A stretch of 48,791 nucleotides of DNA from Qaidamihabitans albus (GTDB lineage: Bacteria; Actinomycetota; Actinomycetes; Mycobacteriales; Pseudonocardiaceae). The DNA is taken from positions 352,282-401,072 of the forward strand of contig NZ_JAEHOB010000005.1 in NCBI RefSeq assembly GCF_016464705.1, given 5' to 3'. A program made the translations under genes and the position numbers. This document shows, piece by piece, positions 1-7,998 of the stretch (position 1 is the first letter of the stretch; every line of letters begins with the position of its first letter). A model generated the notes under the pieces. The model made no database searches and was not told the DNA's origin. It saw only the letters and a list, made by a program, of their open reading frames with translations.

Positions 1-986
1 CGCGGGTGGTCGAGCAGTGCCAGCTCGGCGACGACGGCGTGATGATCGGTGCCCGGCAGCGCGTGCTCGCTCGCCGACACCGCCGCCAGCCCGGCACCGT
101 GCAGCACGTGGTCGAGCTGGATGAGCGGCGGCACGATATCCCTGCCCGCCGGCCAGGTCGGTGCCCAGCCCCGGCCGAGCTCGGCATGGCTGTCGGTCAG
201 TCCGGCGTCGAGCAGGTCGCGCAGCGGCGCATGGTCGAGGGTGGCGTTGAAGTCGCCGAGGAGGATCACGTCGCGGCCCGCCTCGGCCCGCAGCGCGGCC
301 AGGTCGCGCTCCCAGCGGTCCGGGTCGCCCGCCGGGTAGTAGGTGTGCACCGCCACCACGCGGACCGCCCGGCCGCCGACGGCGATCTCCGCGACCGCCT
401 GCGGCCAGGTGGTGGGCCGGTCGAGCAGGCCGCCACCGGACAGCGGACGTCGCGCGTAGATCGACGAGTCGACCTCCGGGTGCAGCTCCCGGTACGGCAT
501 CAGCTCCGCCATCCCCGCCTCGTCGAGCGCGCGCACGCCACCGTGCGTCAGCTCCTGCACCGCAAGCACGTCGAGTCGCTGCGAGCGGGCGAACTCGACC
601 AGCGCCCGGGCATCCACCCGGCCGACGAAGGCGTTGCTGGTGCCCACCCGCAGCCTCGGCGCATCGGCAGGCACGTCCGTGGCGTCCGGCACGAACCGGG
701 GCACGAGCCACGCGAACTGCGCCACGAGCAACACCGCCGCGGCGAGCGCGAGCGCACGCGAGCGCAGCCCGAGCGAAACGCACAGGAGCACCACCGTGCC
801 CACCGCCGCAAACGGCAGCCCGGCGACCGGTACCGCGAGAAACGTTCCGGCGTCCAATCCGGCCAGCCGCACCATTCCCAGCGCCGCGACACCGGCCAGC
901 GCCAGGCCGCAGACGATCATGGCGGCCAGTCGCGGCCGCCCGGCCTCGGACGCGCGCGCGGTGGCACCGGTGCCGATATCGCTCAA
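1..986 (-). CDS. Membrane-anchored endonuclease/exonuclease/phosphatase (EEP) family protein, 3' end cut by window
   Basis: Translating the minus strand gives about 328 residues that run off the left edge. The N-terminal 105 residues hold about three hydrophobic segments, followed by an EEP-fold domain with the typical metal-site motifs VQELT, LGDFNAT and TDHHAV (the last being the DHxxV ending of the family). Family members are metal-dependent phosphoesterases acting on nucleic acids, phosphoinositides or sphingolipids, and the actinobacterial membrane-anchored kind has no well-defined substrate. I chose the TTG at 986 because GGGGGA lies five bases upstream; an in-frame ATG at 920 is the alternative. 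It is divergent from the TPR gene. Confidence 0.82.
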   Translation of the reverse strand, partial: MSDIGTGATARASEAGRPRLAAMIVCGLALAGVAALGMVRLAGLDAGTFLAVPVAGLPFAAVGTVVLLCVSLGLRSRALALAAAVLLVAQFAWLVPRFVPDATDVPADAPRLRVGTSNAFVGRVDARALVEFARSQRLDVLAVQELTHGGVRALDEAGMAELMPYRELHPEVDSSIYARRPLSGGGLLDRPTTWPQAVAEIAVGGRAVRVVAVHTYYPAGDPDRWERDLAALRAEAGRDVILLGDFNATLDHAPLRDLLDAGLTDSHAELGRGWAPTWPAGRDIVPPLIQLDHVLHGAGLAAVSASEHALPGTDHHAVVAELALLDHP

Positions 987-1065
987 TCGATCCCCCGTTT
1001 CCGACCGGTGAAGGACCGTAGCGCACGGTACGTTTCCAGGCGTGGGCAAGGAGGCAGGCAGGGCG

Positions 1066-1638
1066 GTGGAGTCCGCGCGGGCGATGGAGGCGGACGCCGA
1101 CGAGAACCCGGAACAACGCGGGGAGCTGTTGCTGGAGGCCGCGGAGCTGTGGCGCCAGGCCGGGGAGCACGACCGCGCCGTCGAGGTCCTCGGCCGGGTG
1201 ATCGCGATGGGCGGCGAGGAAGGCGGCCACGCGCGCGTGGCACTGGCCGAGGCGCTGTTCGACGTCGACCAGGTCGAGGACGGCCGAGCGCAGCTCGACG
1301 CGCTTCGCCGGGAGGAGCCGTCGTCGGCGGCGCCCTACCACTCGGCGGCCGAGTTGCTGGAGGAACGCGGTGAGCAGCACGACGCGCTGACCTGGTTCGA
1401 CCTGGCGGTCGCCCGGTTGAGCGAGCAGGAGCTGGCCGAGCGGGACCACGGGTCGCTGTCCTATGCGAACCAGGTGCTCGTGGGGCGGCGGCGGGTCCGC
1501 CAGGCGCTGGGACTCCCACCGGACGAATTGGACGATTCGCTGTCCGGGCCCGGGCCCCGGCGGCACGCCGCCGACAACGTGGTGGACCTCGCGCGTGCAC
1601 GCTCACAGCGGGCACGGCGGCCGGAGAACCGCGGCTGA
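1066..1638 (+). CDS. Tetratricopeptide-repeat (TPR) protein
   Basis: This is an acidic, alanine-rich, helical protein of about 190 residues. TPR-like helix pairs are visible around LLEAAELWRQAGEHDRAVEV and again around AELLEERGEQHDALTWFDLA, which suggests a protein-interaction scaffold with no enzymatic motif. The C-terminus is basic and probably disordered (ARSQRARRPENRG). The start is uncertain: GTG 1066 has an AAGGAGG Shine-Dalgarno sequence 11 bases upstream, while GTG 1042 is also in frame but lacks one. It is divergent from the EEP gene and is followed after about 110 bases by the mscS-like frame. The function is unknown. Confidence 0.7.
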   Translation: MESARAMEADADENPEQRGELLLEAAELWRQAGEHDRAVEVLGRVIAMGGEEGGHARVALAEALFDVDQVEDGRAQLDALRREEPSSAAPYHSAAELLEERGEQHDALTWFDLAVARLSEQELAERDHGSLSYANQVLVGRRRVRQALGLPPDELDDSLSGPGPRRHAADNVVDLARARSQRARRPENRG

Positions 1639-1751
1639 CCAGCCACTTCTGCTCACCGGCGAGCCTGACCTGGCCCCCTGGGTGCGGCTCGCGCCGGCCG
1701 GCATGCCGCCGTCGAGATACCAGTCGGAAAGCCGAGACGGAGGGAGTGCGT

Positions 1752-2734
1752 GTGCCGACGCCCGTTGCCGGTCCGGCCGCACGAGCGGGTTCGAGGCACC
1801 TGATCGCACAGGCCGACCCGATCACCGAGTGGTTCGACGACAACTCCAGCGCCCTCATCTCGGGTGTGCTCAACATCGTGATCATCATCGTGGTCGCGCT
1901 GCTGCTGCGCGCGATCCTGGGACGGGTCATCGACCAGCTGGCCAGGCGCATGGTCAGCTCGCGGGAACGGCTCACCAAGGCCAGGCCGAGCCGCATCGTG
2001 AAGTCCGCAGGCACCGCACGAGCCGAACGGCAGCGGCAGCGGCAGCGGCAGCGGGCGCAGACGATCGCCTCGGTGCTGAAGAGCGTGGCGACGTTGGTCG
2101 TCTTCGGAATCGCCTTCGTCACGATCCTCAGCCAGGTCGGGATCAACATCGGGCCCATCCTGGCGAGCGCGGGCGTCGTCGGCCTCGCCATCGGGTTCGG
2201 CGCGCAGAGCGTGGTGCAGGATTTCCTCTCCGGACTGTTCATGATGACCGAGGACCAGTACGGCGTCGGTGACGTCATCGACGCCGGCGACGCGGTCGGC
2301 ACCGTCGAGGCGGTAACCCTGCGCATCACCAAGATCCGGGACCTCAACGGCGGCCTGTGGCACGTGCGCAACGGCGAGATCCAGCGCGTCTGCGACATGA
2401 ACCAGGACTGGGCCAACGCCGTCGTCGAACTGCCGCTGGACTACTCCGTCGACGTCGCCAACGCCAAGCAGGTCATCCAGCACAGCATCGACGAGTTCGC
2501 CGACGACCCGGAGGTCGCGCCCAAGATCATCAAGCGGCCGGACATCGCGGGGTCGTGGGTATCGGCAACGGCGCGGTGACGGTGCGGGTCATGGTGACGA
2601 CCCAGCCCGGTGAACAGTGGGCGATCGGCCGCGCGCTCCGGGCACACCTCAAGGAGAGCCTGGACCGGGCCGGGATCAAGGTCGCCTACCCGGTCCTGCC
2701 GGTGAGCGGGCCCGGAGCGGCGCAGCAGGGTTGA
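1752..2734 (+). pseudogene. MscS-family mechanosensitive channel, interrupted by a one-base frameshift
   Basis: Residues 1-275 show a typical small-conductance mechanosensitive channel: hydrophobic segments near residues 32-52 and 110-150, the glycine-rich pore helix (GLAIGFGAQSVVQDFLSG) and the start of the beta domain. The frame then ends at 2579. The missing C-terminal end (VGIGNGAVTVRVMVTTQPGE onward) continues in another frame to 2734. The break is in a run of four G at 2549-2552, where one more G would restore DIAGVVGIG. GTG 1752 has GGAGGG eight bases upstream, and GTG 1746 is also in frame. A sequencing error in the G run, or a true loss-of-function mutation, both fit. Confidence 0.8.
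2028..2051 (+). repeat. Four tandem copies of the hexamer CGGCAG inside the mscS-like gene
   Basis: CGGCAG is repeated four times without error and encodes an Arg-Gln run in the cytoplasmic loop between predicted membrane helices. Because the unit is six bases, copy-number change would keep the frame. It looks like a simple-sequence tract prone to slippage. Confidence 0.85.
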
Positions 2735-2751
2735 GTGGCTCGGGTTCGCCG

Positions 2752-2952
2752 TCAGTCGCTGTACTTCACGGCGGTGAGCGTGATGACCGTGTCCGGGGTG
2801 ACCTCGGTACCGGCAGGCGGATCCTGCCCGGTCTGCACCCAGCTCCGGTCGAGGACAAGCATGCGGCCGCGCCCCGAGCCGCCGACCTCGCGCAGGTTGA
2901 ACAGCCCCGCGGCCTGCATCGTGTCCTGCGCCTGCTGATCCATGCCCGACAC
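2752..2952 (-). CDS. PASTA-domain protein, N-terminus unclear (probably truncated or frameshifted)
   Basis: The frame encodes one clear PASTA domain, ending in TPDTVITLTAVKYSD. PASTA domains bind peptidoglycan fragments or act as spacers in penicillin-binding proteins and Ser/Thr kinases. The domain's own first strand (KIAVPDVSGMD) starts upstream of the only in-frame start, GTG 2952. Further upstream the frame stays open through a proline-rich linker to the TGA of the FMN reductase gene at 3109-3111, but no ATG, GTG or TTG occurs. An ATG at 3041 with AGAGGCGG five bases upstream is in a different frame, so an indel between 3041 and about 3015 is likely. A signal peptide is not visible. Confidence 0.6.
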   Translation of the reverse strand: MSGMDQQAQDTMQAAGLFNLREVGGSGRGRMLVLDRSWVQTGQDPPAGTEVTPDTVITLTAVKYSD

Positions 2953-3108
2953 GTCGGGAACGGCGATCTTGCGCGCCGGTTTCGGCGAGTTCGCGGTCGG
3001 CGGTCCGGGCTGCGTGGCGTGCCCGCGGACGTGCTCTGCATGGGATCCGCCTCTCGTGGGAGCGAGCCGGCCGTTACCGGCCGCGGTCTCCGGCCGGCCC
3101 GCTCCGGG

Positions 3109-3741
3109 TCAGCGCCCGCCCTCGGCCGCGGCGACCGGTTCCGGGACACGTTCGCGCAGCGTGCGCAGGGCGCCGCCCCAGGCAAGCAGCTCATCGAGCA
3201 TCGTGTCCACGGCGGGCTCCCGGTCGGCCCTCGGCGTGAACTCGGTGTAGTCCCGGAAGTCGGTGGGGAGGAACAGCGGGACGTGTGAGCGCACGTCGGC
3301 GACCTTGAGCTCGCCGAGGACGAGCCGCAGGTGCTCGGCGGCGCGCATGCCGCCCTCGGCGCCGTAGGTGACGAACCCCGCCGACTTGTCGTTCCACTCC
3401 GCGAAGAGGAAGTCGATGGCGTTCTTCAGCGCGCCCGGTGCCGAGTGGTTGTACTCCGGGACCACGAAGACGTAGGCGTCGAACGAGCGGACCTTCGCCG
3501 CCCACGCGAAGGTGTGCGCCCGGGTGTACTGACCGGCGAGCGGAGGCACCGGTTCGTCGAGGTGCGGGAGCGCGTAGTCGGCGATGTCCACGATCTCGAA
3601 GCTCGCGTCGCCGCGCCGGGCGGCGAGGCCGTGCACCCACTGCGCGACCGCGGTGGCGTGACGTCCCGGCCGGGTGCTGCCCACCACGATCGCGACGTTC
3701 AGCGGCCGTTGCTGGGTCTGTCCATTGGTTGCTGTCGTCAT
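3109..3741 (-). CDS. NAD(P)H-dependent FMN reductase
   Basis: This 210-residue flavodoxin-like protein has the phosphate-binding loop VGSTRPGR near residue 21 and the family motif VVPEYNHSAPGALKNAID. Enzymes of this family (NADPH-dependent FMN reductase, Pfam PF03358) reduce FMN or quinones with NADPH and often protect against oxidative or electrophile stress. The start is ATG 3741. It is divergent from an XRE-type regulator at 3843, a frequent actinobacterial pairing, so that regulator probably controls it. Length and motifs are complete. Confidence 0.9.
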   Translation of the reverse strand: MTTATNGQTQQRPLNVAIVVGSTRPGRHATAVAQWVHGLAARRGDASFEIVDIADYALPHLDEPVPPLAGQYTRAHTFAWAAKVRSFDAYVFVVPEYNHSAPGALKNAIDFLFAEWNDKSAGFVTYGAEGGMRAAEHLRLVLGELKVADVRSHVPLFLPTDFRDYTEFTPRADREPAVDTMLDELLAWGGALRTLRERVPEPVAAAEGGR

Positions 3742-3842
3742 GCCACCGATCGTGCGGCACCGGGGCGGTCCTGGGGAGGCCGCGCGGAGGCTGGCCCTGC
3801 CGGGGCTACCACGAACGACGCCGCCGCTGGGACACTGGCGAG

Positions 3843-4709
3843 GTGATCGAGGGAGAGCTGGGCGCGTTCCTGCGCAGCAGGCGGGAGGCGGTGAAACCCG
3901 CCGACGTGGGCCTGCCCGCGGGGTCCCGGCGCCGGACGCCCGGCCTGCGCCGCGCCGAGCTGGCCACCCTCGCCGGGATCAGCGTCGACTACCTGACCAG
4001 GCTCGAACAGGGCAGGGACACCCGCCCGTCGACCCAGGTGCTCGCCGCGCTGGCCGAGGTGCTGCGGCTCAGCGACGACGAGCTGAACCACCTGCAGGAG
4101 CTTGCCACCGTGAGCAACGGCACCGAGTTGCTGTGCGCGCAGTCGCGGGATGCGCTGGTCATCACCCGCGACGTCCGCCCGACCGTGTACGCGGTGCTGC
4201 GGCAACTCGAGCCCGCCCCCGCGGTCGTCATGAACCACCTGACCGATCTGCTGGCCTGGAACGACGGGTACGACCGGCTGGCGCGGCCACTGGGTGTCCT
4301 CGACGCCGAGCGGCCCAACCTGCTGTCGTTCACCTTCACCGACGAGCGCGCCCCGGCCGCGTATCCCGGCTGGGAGGAGGTGGCCGACGATCAGGTGGCC
4401 ACACTGCACGAGCTGCGCCACGGCGACGCCGGTGCCGACACCCTCGCCGCCCGGCTCGCCGAAGCCGCCGGGAACGCGTTCACCCACCGCTGGCGCCGGC
4501 GGCCGGTCGGCGCCAGGCGCACGGGGCATCTGGCGCTGGGACATCCGGTCGCCGGAGCCCTGCGGCTGACGTTCGAGACTCTCGACCTGGCCGGGCCCGG
4601 CCGGCAACGGCTGGTGGTCTACCTGCCGGCCGACGCGCCCACCTCCACGGGGCTCGATCTGCTCACCGGCAGGCGGCCCGGCGGGCTGCGGTCGGTGAGC
4701 GGCGGCTGA
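3843..4709 (+). CDS. XRE-type helix-turn-helix regulator with MmyB-like ligand-binding domain
   Basis: Residues 1-75 form a Cro/C1-type helix-turn-helix (LRRAELATLAGISVDYLTRLEQG). Residues 100-280 match the MmyB-like C-terminal domain (MNHLTDLLAWNDGYDRLARP), which is thought to bind a fatty-acid-like ligand. The frame is open far upstream, but the GTG at 3843 gives the usual family N-terminus; the upstream stretch overlaps the reductase gene on the other strand. The short divergent spacing (about 100 bases) suggests it represses or activates the FMN reductase and itself. Confidence 0.88.
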   Translation: MIEGELGAFLRSRREAVKPADVGLPAGSRRRTPGLRRAELATLAGISVDYLTRLEQGRDTRPSTQVLAALAEVLRLSDDELNHLQELATVSNGTELLCAQSRDALVITRDVRPTVYAVLRQLEPAPAVVMNHLTDLLAWNDGYDRLARPLGVLDAERPNLLSFTFTDERAPAAYPGWEEVADDQVATLHELRHGDAGADTLAARLAEAAGNAFTHRWRRRPVGARRTGHLALGHPVAGALRLTFETLDLAGPGRQRLVVYLPADAPTSTGLDLLTGRRPGGLRSVSGG

Positions 4710-4721
4710 GCCGGCCGGTGC

Positions 4722-5393
4722 TCACCCGCCTGCGGGTGGCGCCCAACGTTGCGAGAAGAGTTCGTAACCCGGCGGGTGACCGGGTAACGGCCGCCCGGCC
4801 GTGGCACGCAGGCCGTCGAGGGCGATGGCGTTGATGCGCTCCCGAGCGTTGCGGGCCGCCTCGGTGAGGTCCGTCCGCCCCTGCCTCGCGAGCTGTTCGA
4901 GCAGCGGCGACTTGGCGAGCTGCTCGATGAGCAGGGCGATGTCGACCGCCGTCACGTCGCGACGCAGCACCCCTGCCGCGTGCGCCCGTTCGACGAGCGC
5001 CTCGACGGCCTCGTCGGAGCGCCGGTTCTTCTCCGCCATGCCCTCGGTCACCTCGATCGTGCCCGCGATCGGCGCCAGCGAGCCAGCCCCCAGCTCGATC
5101 GCCGTGGTCACGTAGTGCGCGAGGCCGGCCCACGGGTCCAGCTGCGCGAGCCCCTCCTCGGCTGCCTGGAGGTACTCGTCCAGCGCGATCTCGCACAGGC
5201 GCTGGAAGAGCTCCTCCTTCGTGCGGTACCGGCGATACAGGCTGCCGATGCCGACGCCCGCGCGGGCCGCGATCGCCGCCACCGACGCGTGTGCACCGTC
5301 CACCGCGAGCACCGCGCGCGCGGCGTCGAGCAGCGCGCGGTCGTTGCGCTCGGCCTCGGCCTGCCGGGGCGCCCGGCGTGCCCGGTTCGTCAT
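4722..5393 (-). CDS. TetR/AcrR-family transcriptional regulator
   Basis: This 223-residue protein starts at ATG 5393. Residues 18-65 carry the TetR helix-turn-helix, with the conserved core IAARAGVGIGSLYRRYRTKE. The rest is a helical ligand-binding and dimerisation domain with no recognisable ligand signature. It is divergent from the SnoaL-like gene at 5495, and the gap holds two near-identical palindromes that are almost certainly its operators. The expected role is autorepression and repression of the neighbour. Its 3' end is 12 bases from the convergent XRE gene. Confidence 0.92.
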   Translation of the reverse strand: MTNRARRAPRQAEAERNDRALLDAARAVLAVDGAHASVAAIAARAGVGIGSLYRRYRTKEELFQRLCEIALDEYLQAAEEGLAQLDPWAGLAHYVTTAIELGAGSLAPIAGTIEVTEGMAEKNRRSDEAVEALVERAHAAGVLRRDVTAVDIALLIEQLAKSPLLEQLARQGRTDLTEAARNARERINAIALDGLRATAGRPLPGHPPGYELFSQRWAPPAGG

Positions 5394-5415
5394 GGCCGCA
5401 GCTTATCGGCACTTG

Positions 5416-5463
5416 CGGAGCGGTTCGTTCCGGCATAGTCTTCAACCGGAGCGATTCACTCCG
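5416..5463. promoter_or_regulatory. Two tandem TetR operators between the tetR gene and the SnoaL-like gene
   Basis: CGGAGCGGTTCGTTCCG (5416-5432) and CGGAGCGATTCACTCCG (5447-5463) match at 14 of 17 positions, and each is a partial palindrome with CGGA/TCCG ends. Their starts are 31 bp apart, about three helical turns, so two dimers would bind on the same face. The second lies 31 bp before the SnoaL-like start codon. Confidence 0.8.
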
Positions 5464-5494
5464 TTATTTGTCTCCAGAACGAGAGGGGCCCGGA

Positions 5495-5908
5495 ATGACT
5501 CATGAGGAGAACGTCACAGCCATCCGCCGGCTCGTCGCCGACGCCGAGCGGTACCAGAACGACGTGGGGCGCTTCGTCGCGCTGCACACGGCCGACGCGA
5601 TCATCGTGAACATCGCGGGAGTCCGGGTGCTCGGGCGGGACGCCATCGAACAGGCCATGAGCCGGGCACTGGCGAGCCCGCTGGCAAAGGTGCTGACGAG
5701 AACCGAGATCGAGGACATCCGCTTCGTCGGCCCCGAGGTCGCGATCGTGAGCTGCGTCAAGCACGTGTCGGACCAGCGGGACACCTCGGCGAAGGAGGAG
5801 CAGGGCGAGAGCCTGCCCACCCGGGGCAGCCTCGGCTACGTGGTGGTCCGGGAACAGGACGCGTGGCGGATCGCGTCCGCGCAGACCACCCCGGTGCGGG
5901 CCGCCTGA
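5495..5908 (+). CDS. SgcJ/EcaC-type SnoaL-like domain protein
   Basis: This 137-residue protein has the NTF2/SnoaL-like alpha-beta cone fold pattern: an N-terminal helix, then LHTADAIIVNIAGVRVLGRDAI and a C-terminal strand pair ending WRIASAQTTPVR. The SgcJ/EcaC family is named from enediyne biosynthesis but is widespread, and most members have no known reaction. ATG 5495 follows GAGAGGGGCCCGGA. It is divergent from a TetR gene with two operators between them, so it is probably de-repressed by that regulator's ligand. Confidence 0.82.
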   Translation: MTHEENVTAIRRLVADAERYQNDVGRFVALHTADAIIVNIAGVRVLGRDAIEQAMSRALASPLAKVLTRTEIEDIRFVGPEVAIVSCVKHVSDQRDTSAKEEQGESLPTRGSLGYVVVREQDAWRIASAQTTPVRAA

Positions 5909-5938
5909 CCCGCGGCCCGGGAGCGCGCGGGCGGTACA

Positions 5939-6943
5939 TCAGCGCCGCCCGGTCCGCTCCCCCGCGGGTTCCTGGGTCTCCCTGGCCTCCTCGGCCTGGG
6001 TGTCCGCGCTGTACGCCCCCCGCTCGCCCGGTGGCTGCGTGCCCCCGGCCGTGGTGTCGCGGGCGGTCTGGCGTTCGGACTCCGCGTTGATCTCGGCCCC
6101 GAGCAGGACCAGGTAGCTCGTGAGGAACAGCCACAGCATGAGCACCACGACGCCCGCGATCGCACCGTAGGTCTCGTTGTAGCTGCCGAAGTTGTTGACA
6201 TAGAGGCTGAAACCCGCGCTGGCCACGAGCCACAGCAGGGTGGCCAGCACGGCACCGGGGCTCACCCAGCGCCAGCTGGGTGAGCTACGGTCCGGCGCGA
6301 CCCGGTAGACCACCGCGAGCGCCACAGTGAACACCCCGAGCAGCAGCACCCAGCGCAGCACCTGCGCCAGCACGTTGCCGACCACCCCGAGTTGCAGGGC
6401 ATTGAGCACGGCAGGGACCACCGCGACGAGCGCGAGCGTGACCAGCGCGAAGACGATCACGGCCAGGGTCAGCACGAGCGCCGTGGCCCGCAGCTTGACG
6501 AAGCCGCGGTCCTCCGTCTCGTCGTAGGCGAGGTTCACCGCCTTCATCAGGTTGCTGACACCCCCGGACGCACTCCACAGTGCGGCGAGCAGCGAGACCG
6601 CGAGCCCGACGGTCAGCGCGGTACCACCGGCGTTCGCGGCCCCGGCGAGCTGATCGGTGATCAACGGCTGCGCGGACTCCGGCAGCGCCGACGCGAACCG
6701 CTCCGTCTGCCGGGCGATCTGGTCCGGGTCGGCGACCAGCCCGTACAGGGTGAGCGCCGCGATCATCGCCGGGAAGAGGGCGAGAAAGCCGAAGAAGGCG
6801 ACCCCGGCCGCCAGGATCGGCACGTTGTCGGCCTTGGCCTCCTTCATGCCCCTGCGCAAAACCTGCCACCAGCCGCGCGGTGGGATCTGGCCAGGGGTCT
6901 GCGCACGTCCGCCGCGCCGGTGACCGTCCCTGTTCGTACTCAT
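5939..6943 (-). CDS. YihY/virulence factor BrkB-family membrane protein
   Basis: The 334-residue protein has six predicted membrane helices and the family signatures VAFFGFLALFPAMIAALTLYG and, near residue 255, NNFGSYNETYGAIAGVVVLM. The charged C-terminal tail of about 50 residues is rich in Glu, Thr and Gly and is probably cytoplasmic. The YihY/BrkB family was once annotated as RNase BN but is an inner-membrane protein of unknown transport function. The frame is open further upstream, but ATG 6943 gives the standard N-terminus. It is convergent with the SnoaL-like gene. Confidence 0.9.
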   Translation of the reverse strand: MSTNRDGHRRGGRAQTPGQIPPRGWWQVLRRGMKEAKADNVPILAAGVAFFGFLALFPAMIAALTLYGLVADPDQIARQTERFASALPESAQPLITDQLAGAANAGGTALTVGLAVSLLAALWSASGGVSNLMKAVNLAYDETEDRGFVKLRATALVLTLAVIVFALVTLALVAVVPAVLNALQLGVVGNVLAQVLRWVLLLGVFTVALAVVYRVAPDRSSPSWRWVSPGAVLATLLWLVASAGFSLYVNNFGSYNETYGAIAGVVVLMLWLFLTSYLVLLGAEINAESERQTARDTTAGGTQPPGERGAYSADTQAEEARETQEPAGERTGRR

Positions 6944-6980
6944 GAACGGCGAGTTCCCACCCCGGCACGTTCTACACAGC

Positions 6981-7026
6981 CTCGTGAGTGCGCACGCGAG
7001 TTCTAACGCGCGTGCGCACTCACGAG
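6981..7026. repeat. Perfect 18-bp palindrome, dispersed repeat family copy 1 (likely terminator)
   Basis: The left arm CTCGTGAGTGCGCACGCG (6981-6998) is perfectly complementary to 7009-7026, with a ten-base loop AGTTCTAACG. It overlaps the stop codon of etfA. Related palindromes with the same CTCGTGAGTG ends and a GTTNNAAC centre lie at 32763, 40569 and, degenerate, 48555. It probably ends the etfA operon transcript, though no U-tract follows. Confidence 0.85.
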
Positions 7027-7994
7027 GACCGGGCCCGGATCTCGGCGACCACCGCGGGCAGCACCTCGTGTACGTCACCGATGACGGCATAGGTCGCGCG
7101 CGCCACCATGGGCGCCTCGGGGTCGGTGTTGACGGCCAGGATCGCCTTCGAGTCCGTGCAGCCGACCCAGTGCTGGGTGGCACCGCTGATCCCGCACGCG
7201 ATGTAGAGGTCCGGGGCGACCTTGGTGCCGGTCAGGCCGACCTGGTCGCTGTGCGGGCGCCACCCGTTGTTGGTCGCCACCCGCGAGCAGCCGACCGCGC
7301 CGCCGAGTAGCGCGGCGAGCTCCTCCAGCACCGCGTAGCCCTCCGCGCTGCCCACGCCGCGGCCACCCGAGACGATCACCGGCGCGGTGGCCAGCGTGAT
7401 GCCGCCGCGCCCGGCGGTGCGCTCGACCACCCTGGTACGCGCCAGCTCGGGCAGCAGCTCCGGCACGAACTCCCGCACGGCACAGTTGTCGACCGCCTGC
7501 GCGTCGGCCGGCGCGGCCGCCCCCTGCGCGACGGTGGCCAGCTTGACCGGGGCGGTCAGCTCGGCCTCCTCCAGTAGCATCCCGCCACCGCGCGCCCGGG
7601 TGAGCAGCCAGGGATCACCGCCGGTGACGGCGACGCAGTTCGTGGCGAGCGGCAGCCGCGCCCGCGCGGCGGCGTGCGCCATGATCTCGGTGCCCCGGTC
7701 GGTGCCCGCCGCCAGCACCGCGGCGGGACGCAGGTGCGCCACCAGCTGCGCCAGCGCCTCGCCGAAGGCCTCCGGCGCGTAACCGGCCAGCAGCTCGTGG
7801 CGGATCAGGTGCAGCGTCGCGACGCCCTGCTTGGCCAGCTCGTCCGTGAGGTGCCCGGCCACGTCGTCTGCGTCATCGGCGTCAGCACCGTCGCTGGTGA
7901 CGTGCAGCACCGCCTCCACCGGCAGGTCCAGCGAATGGGCGAGGGCGAGCACGTTTGGCGCGGGCTCCTGCCCGTCGATCAGCGTCAGCAGCAT
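7020..7994 (-). CDS. etfA: Electron transfer flavoprotein subunit alpha
   Basis: This 324-residue protein has the ETF-alpha FAD-binding C-terminal domain, with VSGGRGVGSAEGY, HSDQVGLTGTKVAPDLYIA and GISGATQHWVGC. The N-terminal half is the adenine-nucleotide alpha-hydrolase-like domain. With EtfB it carries electrons from flavoprotein dehydrogenases to the respiratory chain through ETF:quinone oxidoreductase, which is not seen here. ATG 7994 lies four bases after the etfB stop, so the two are translationally coupled. The operon context says the donor is the dimethylglycine dehydrogenase-like flavoprotein at 8778-11291. Confidence 0.95.
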   Translation of the reverse strand: MLLTLIDGQEPAPNVLALAHSLDLPVEAVLHVTSDGADADDADDVAGHLTDELAKQGVATLHLIRHELLAGYAPEAFGEALAQLVAHLRPAAVLAAGTDRGTEIMAHAAARARLPLATNCVAVTGGDPWLLTRARGGGMLLEEAELTAPVKLATVAQGAAAPADAQAVDNCAVREFVPELLPELARTRVVERTAGRGGITLATAPVIVSGGRGVGSAEGYAVLEELAALLGGAVGCSRVATNNGWRPHSDQVGLTGTKVAPDLYIACGISGATQHWVGCTDSKAILAVNTDPEAPMVARATYAVIGDVHEVLPAVVAEIRARSS

Positions 7995-7998
7995 CGCT

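Noticed and set aside
6-1373. Plus-strand frame across the left edge
   Set aside because: The minus strand here encodes a clear EEP-fold protein; the plus frame has no motif and runs through the divergent promoter into the TPR gene.
3438-3842. Longer N-terminus for the XRE regulator
   Set aside because: The extension overlaps the FMN reductase gene on the other strand and is not part of the XRE/MmyB family; GTG 3843 gives the normal start.
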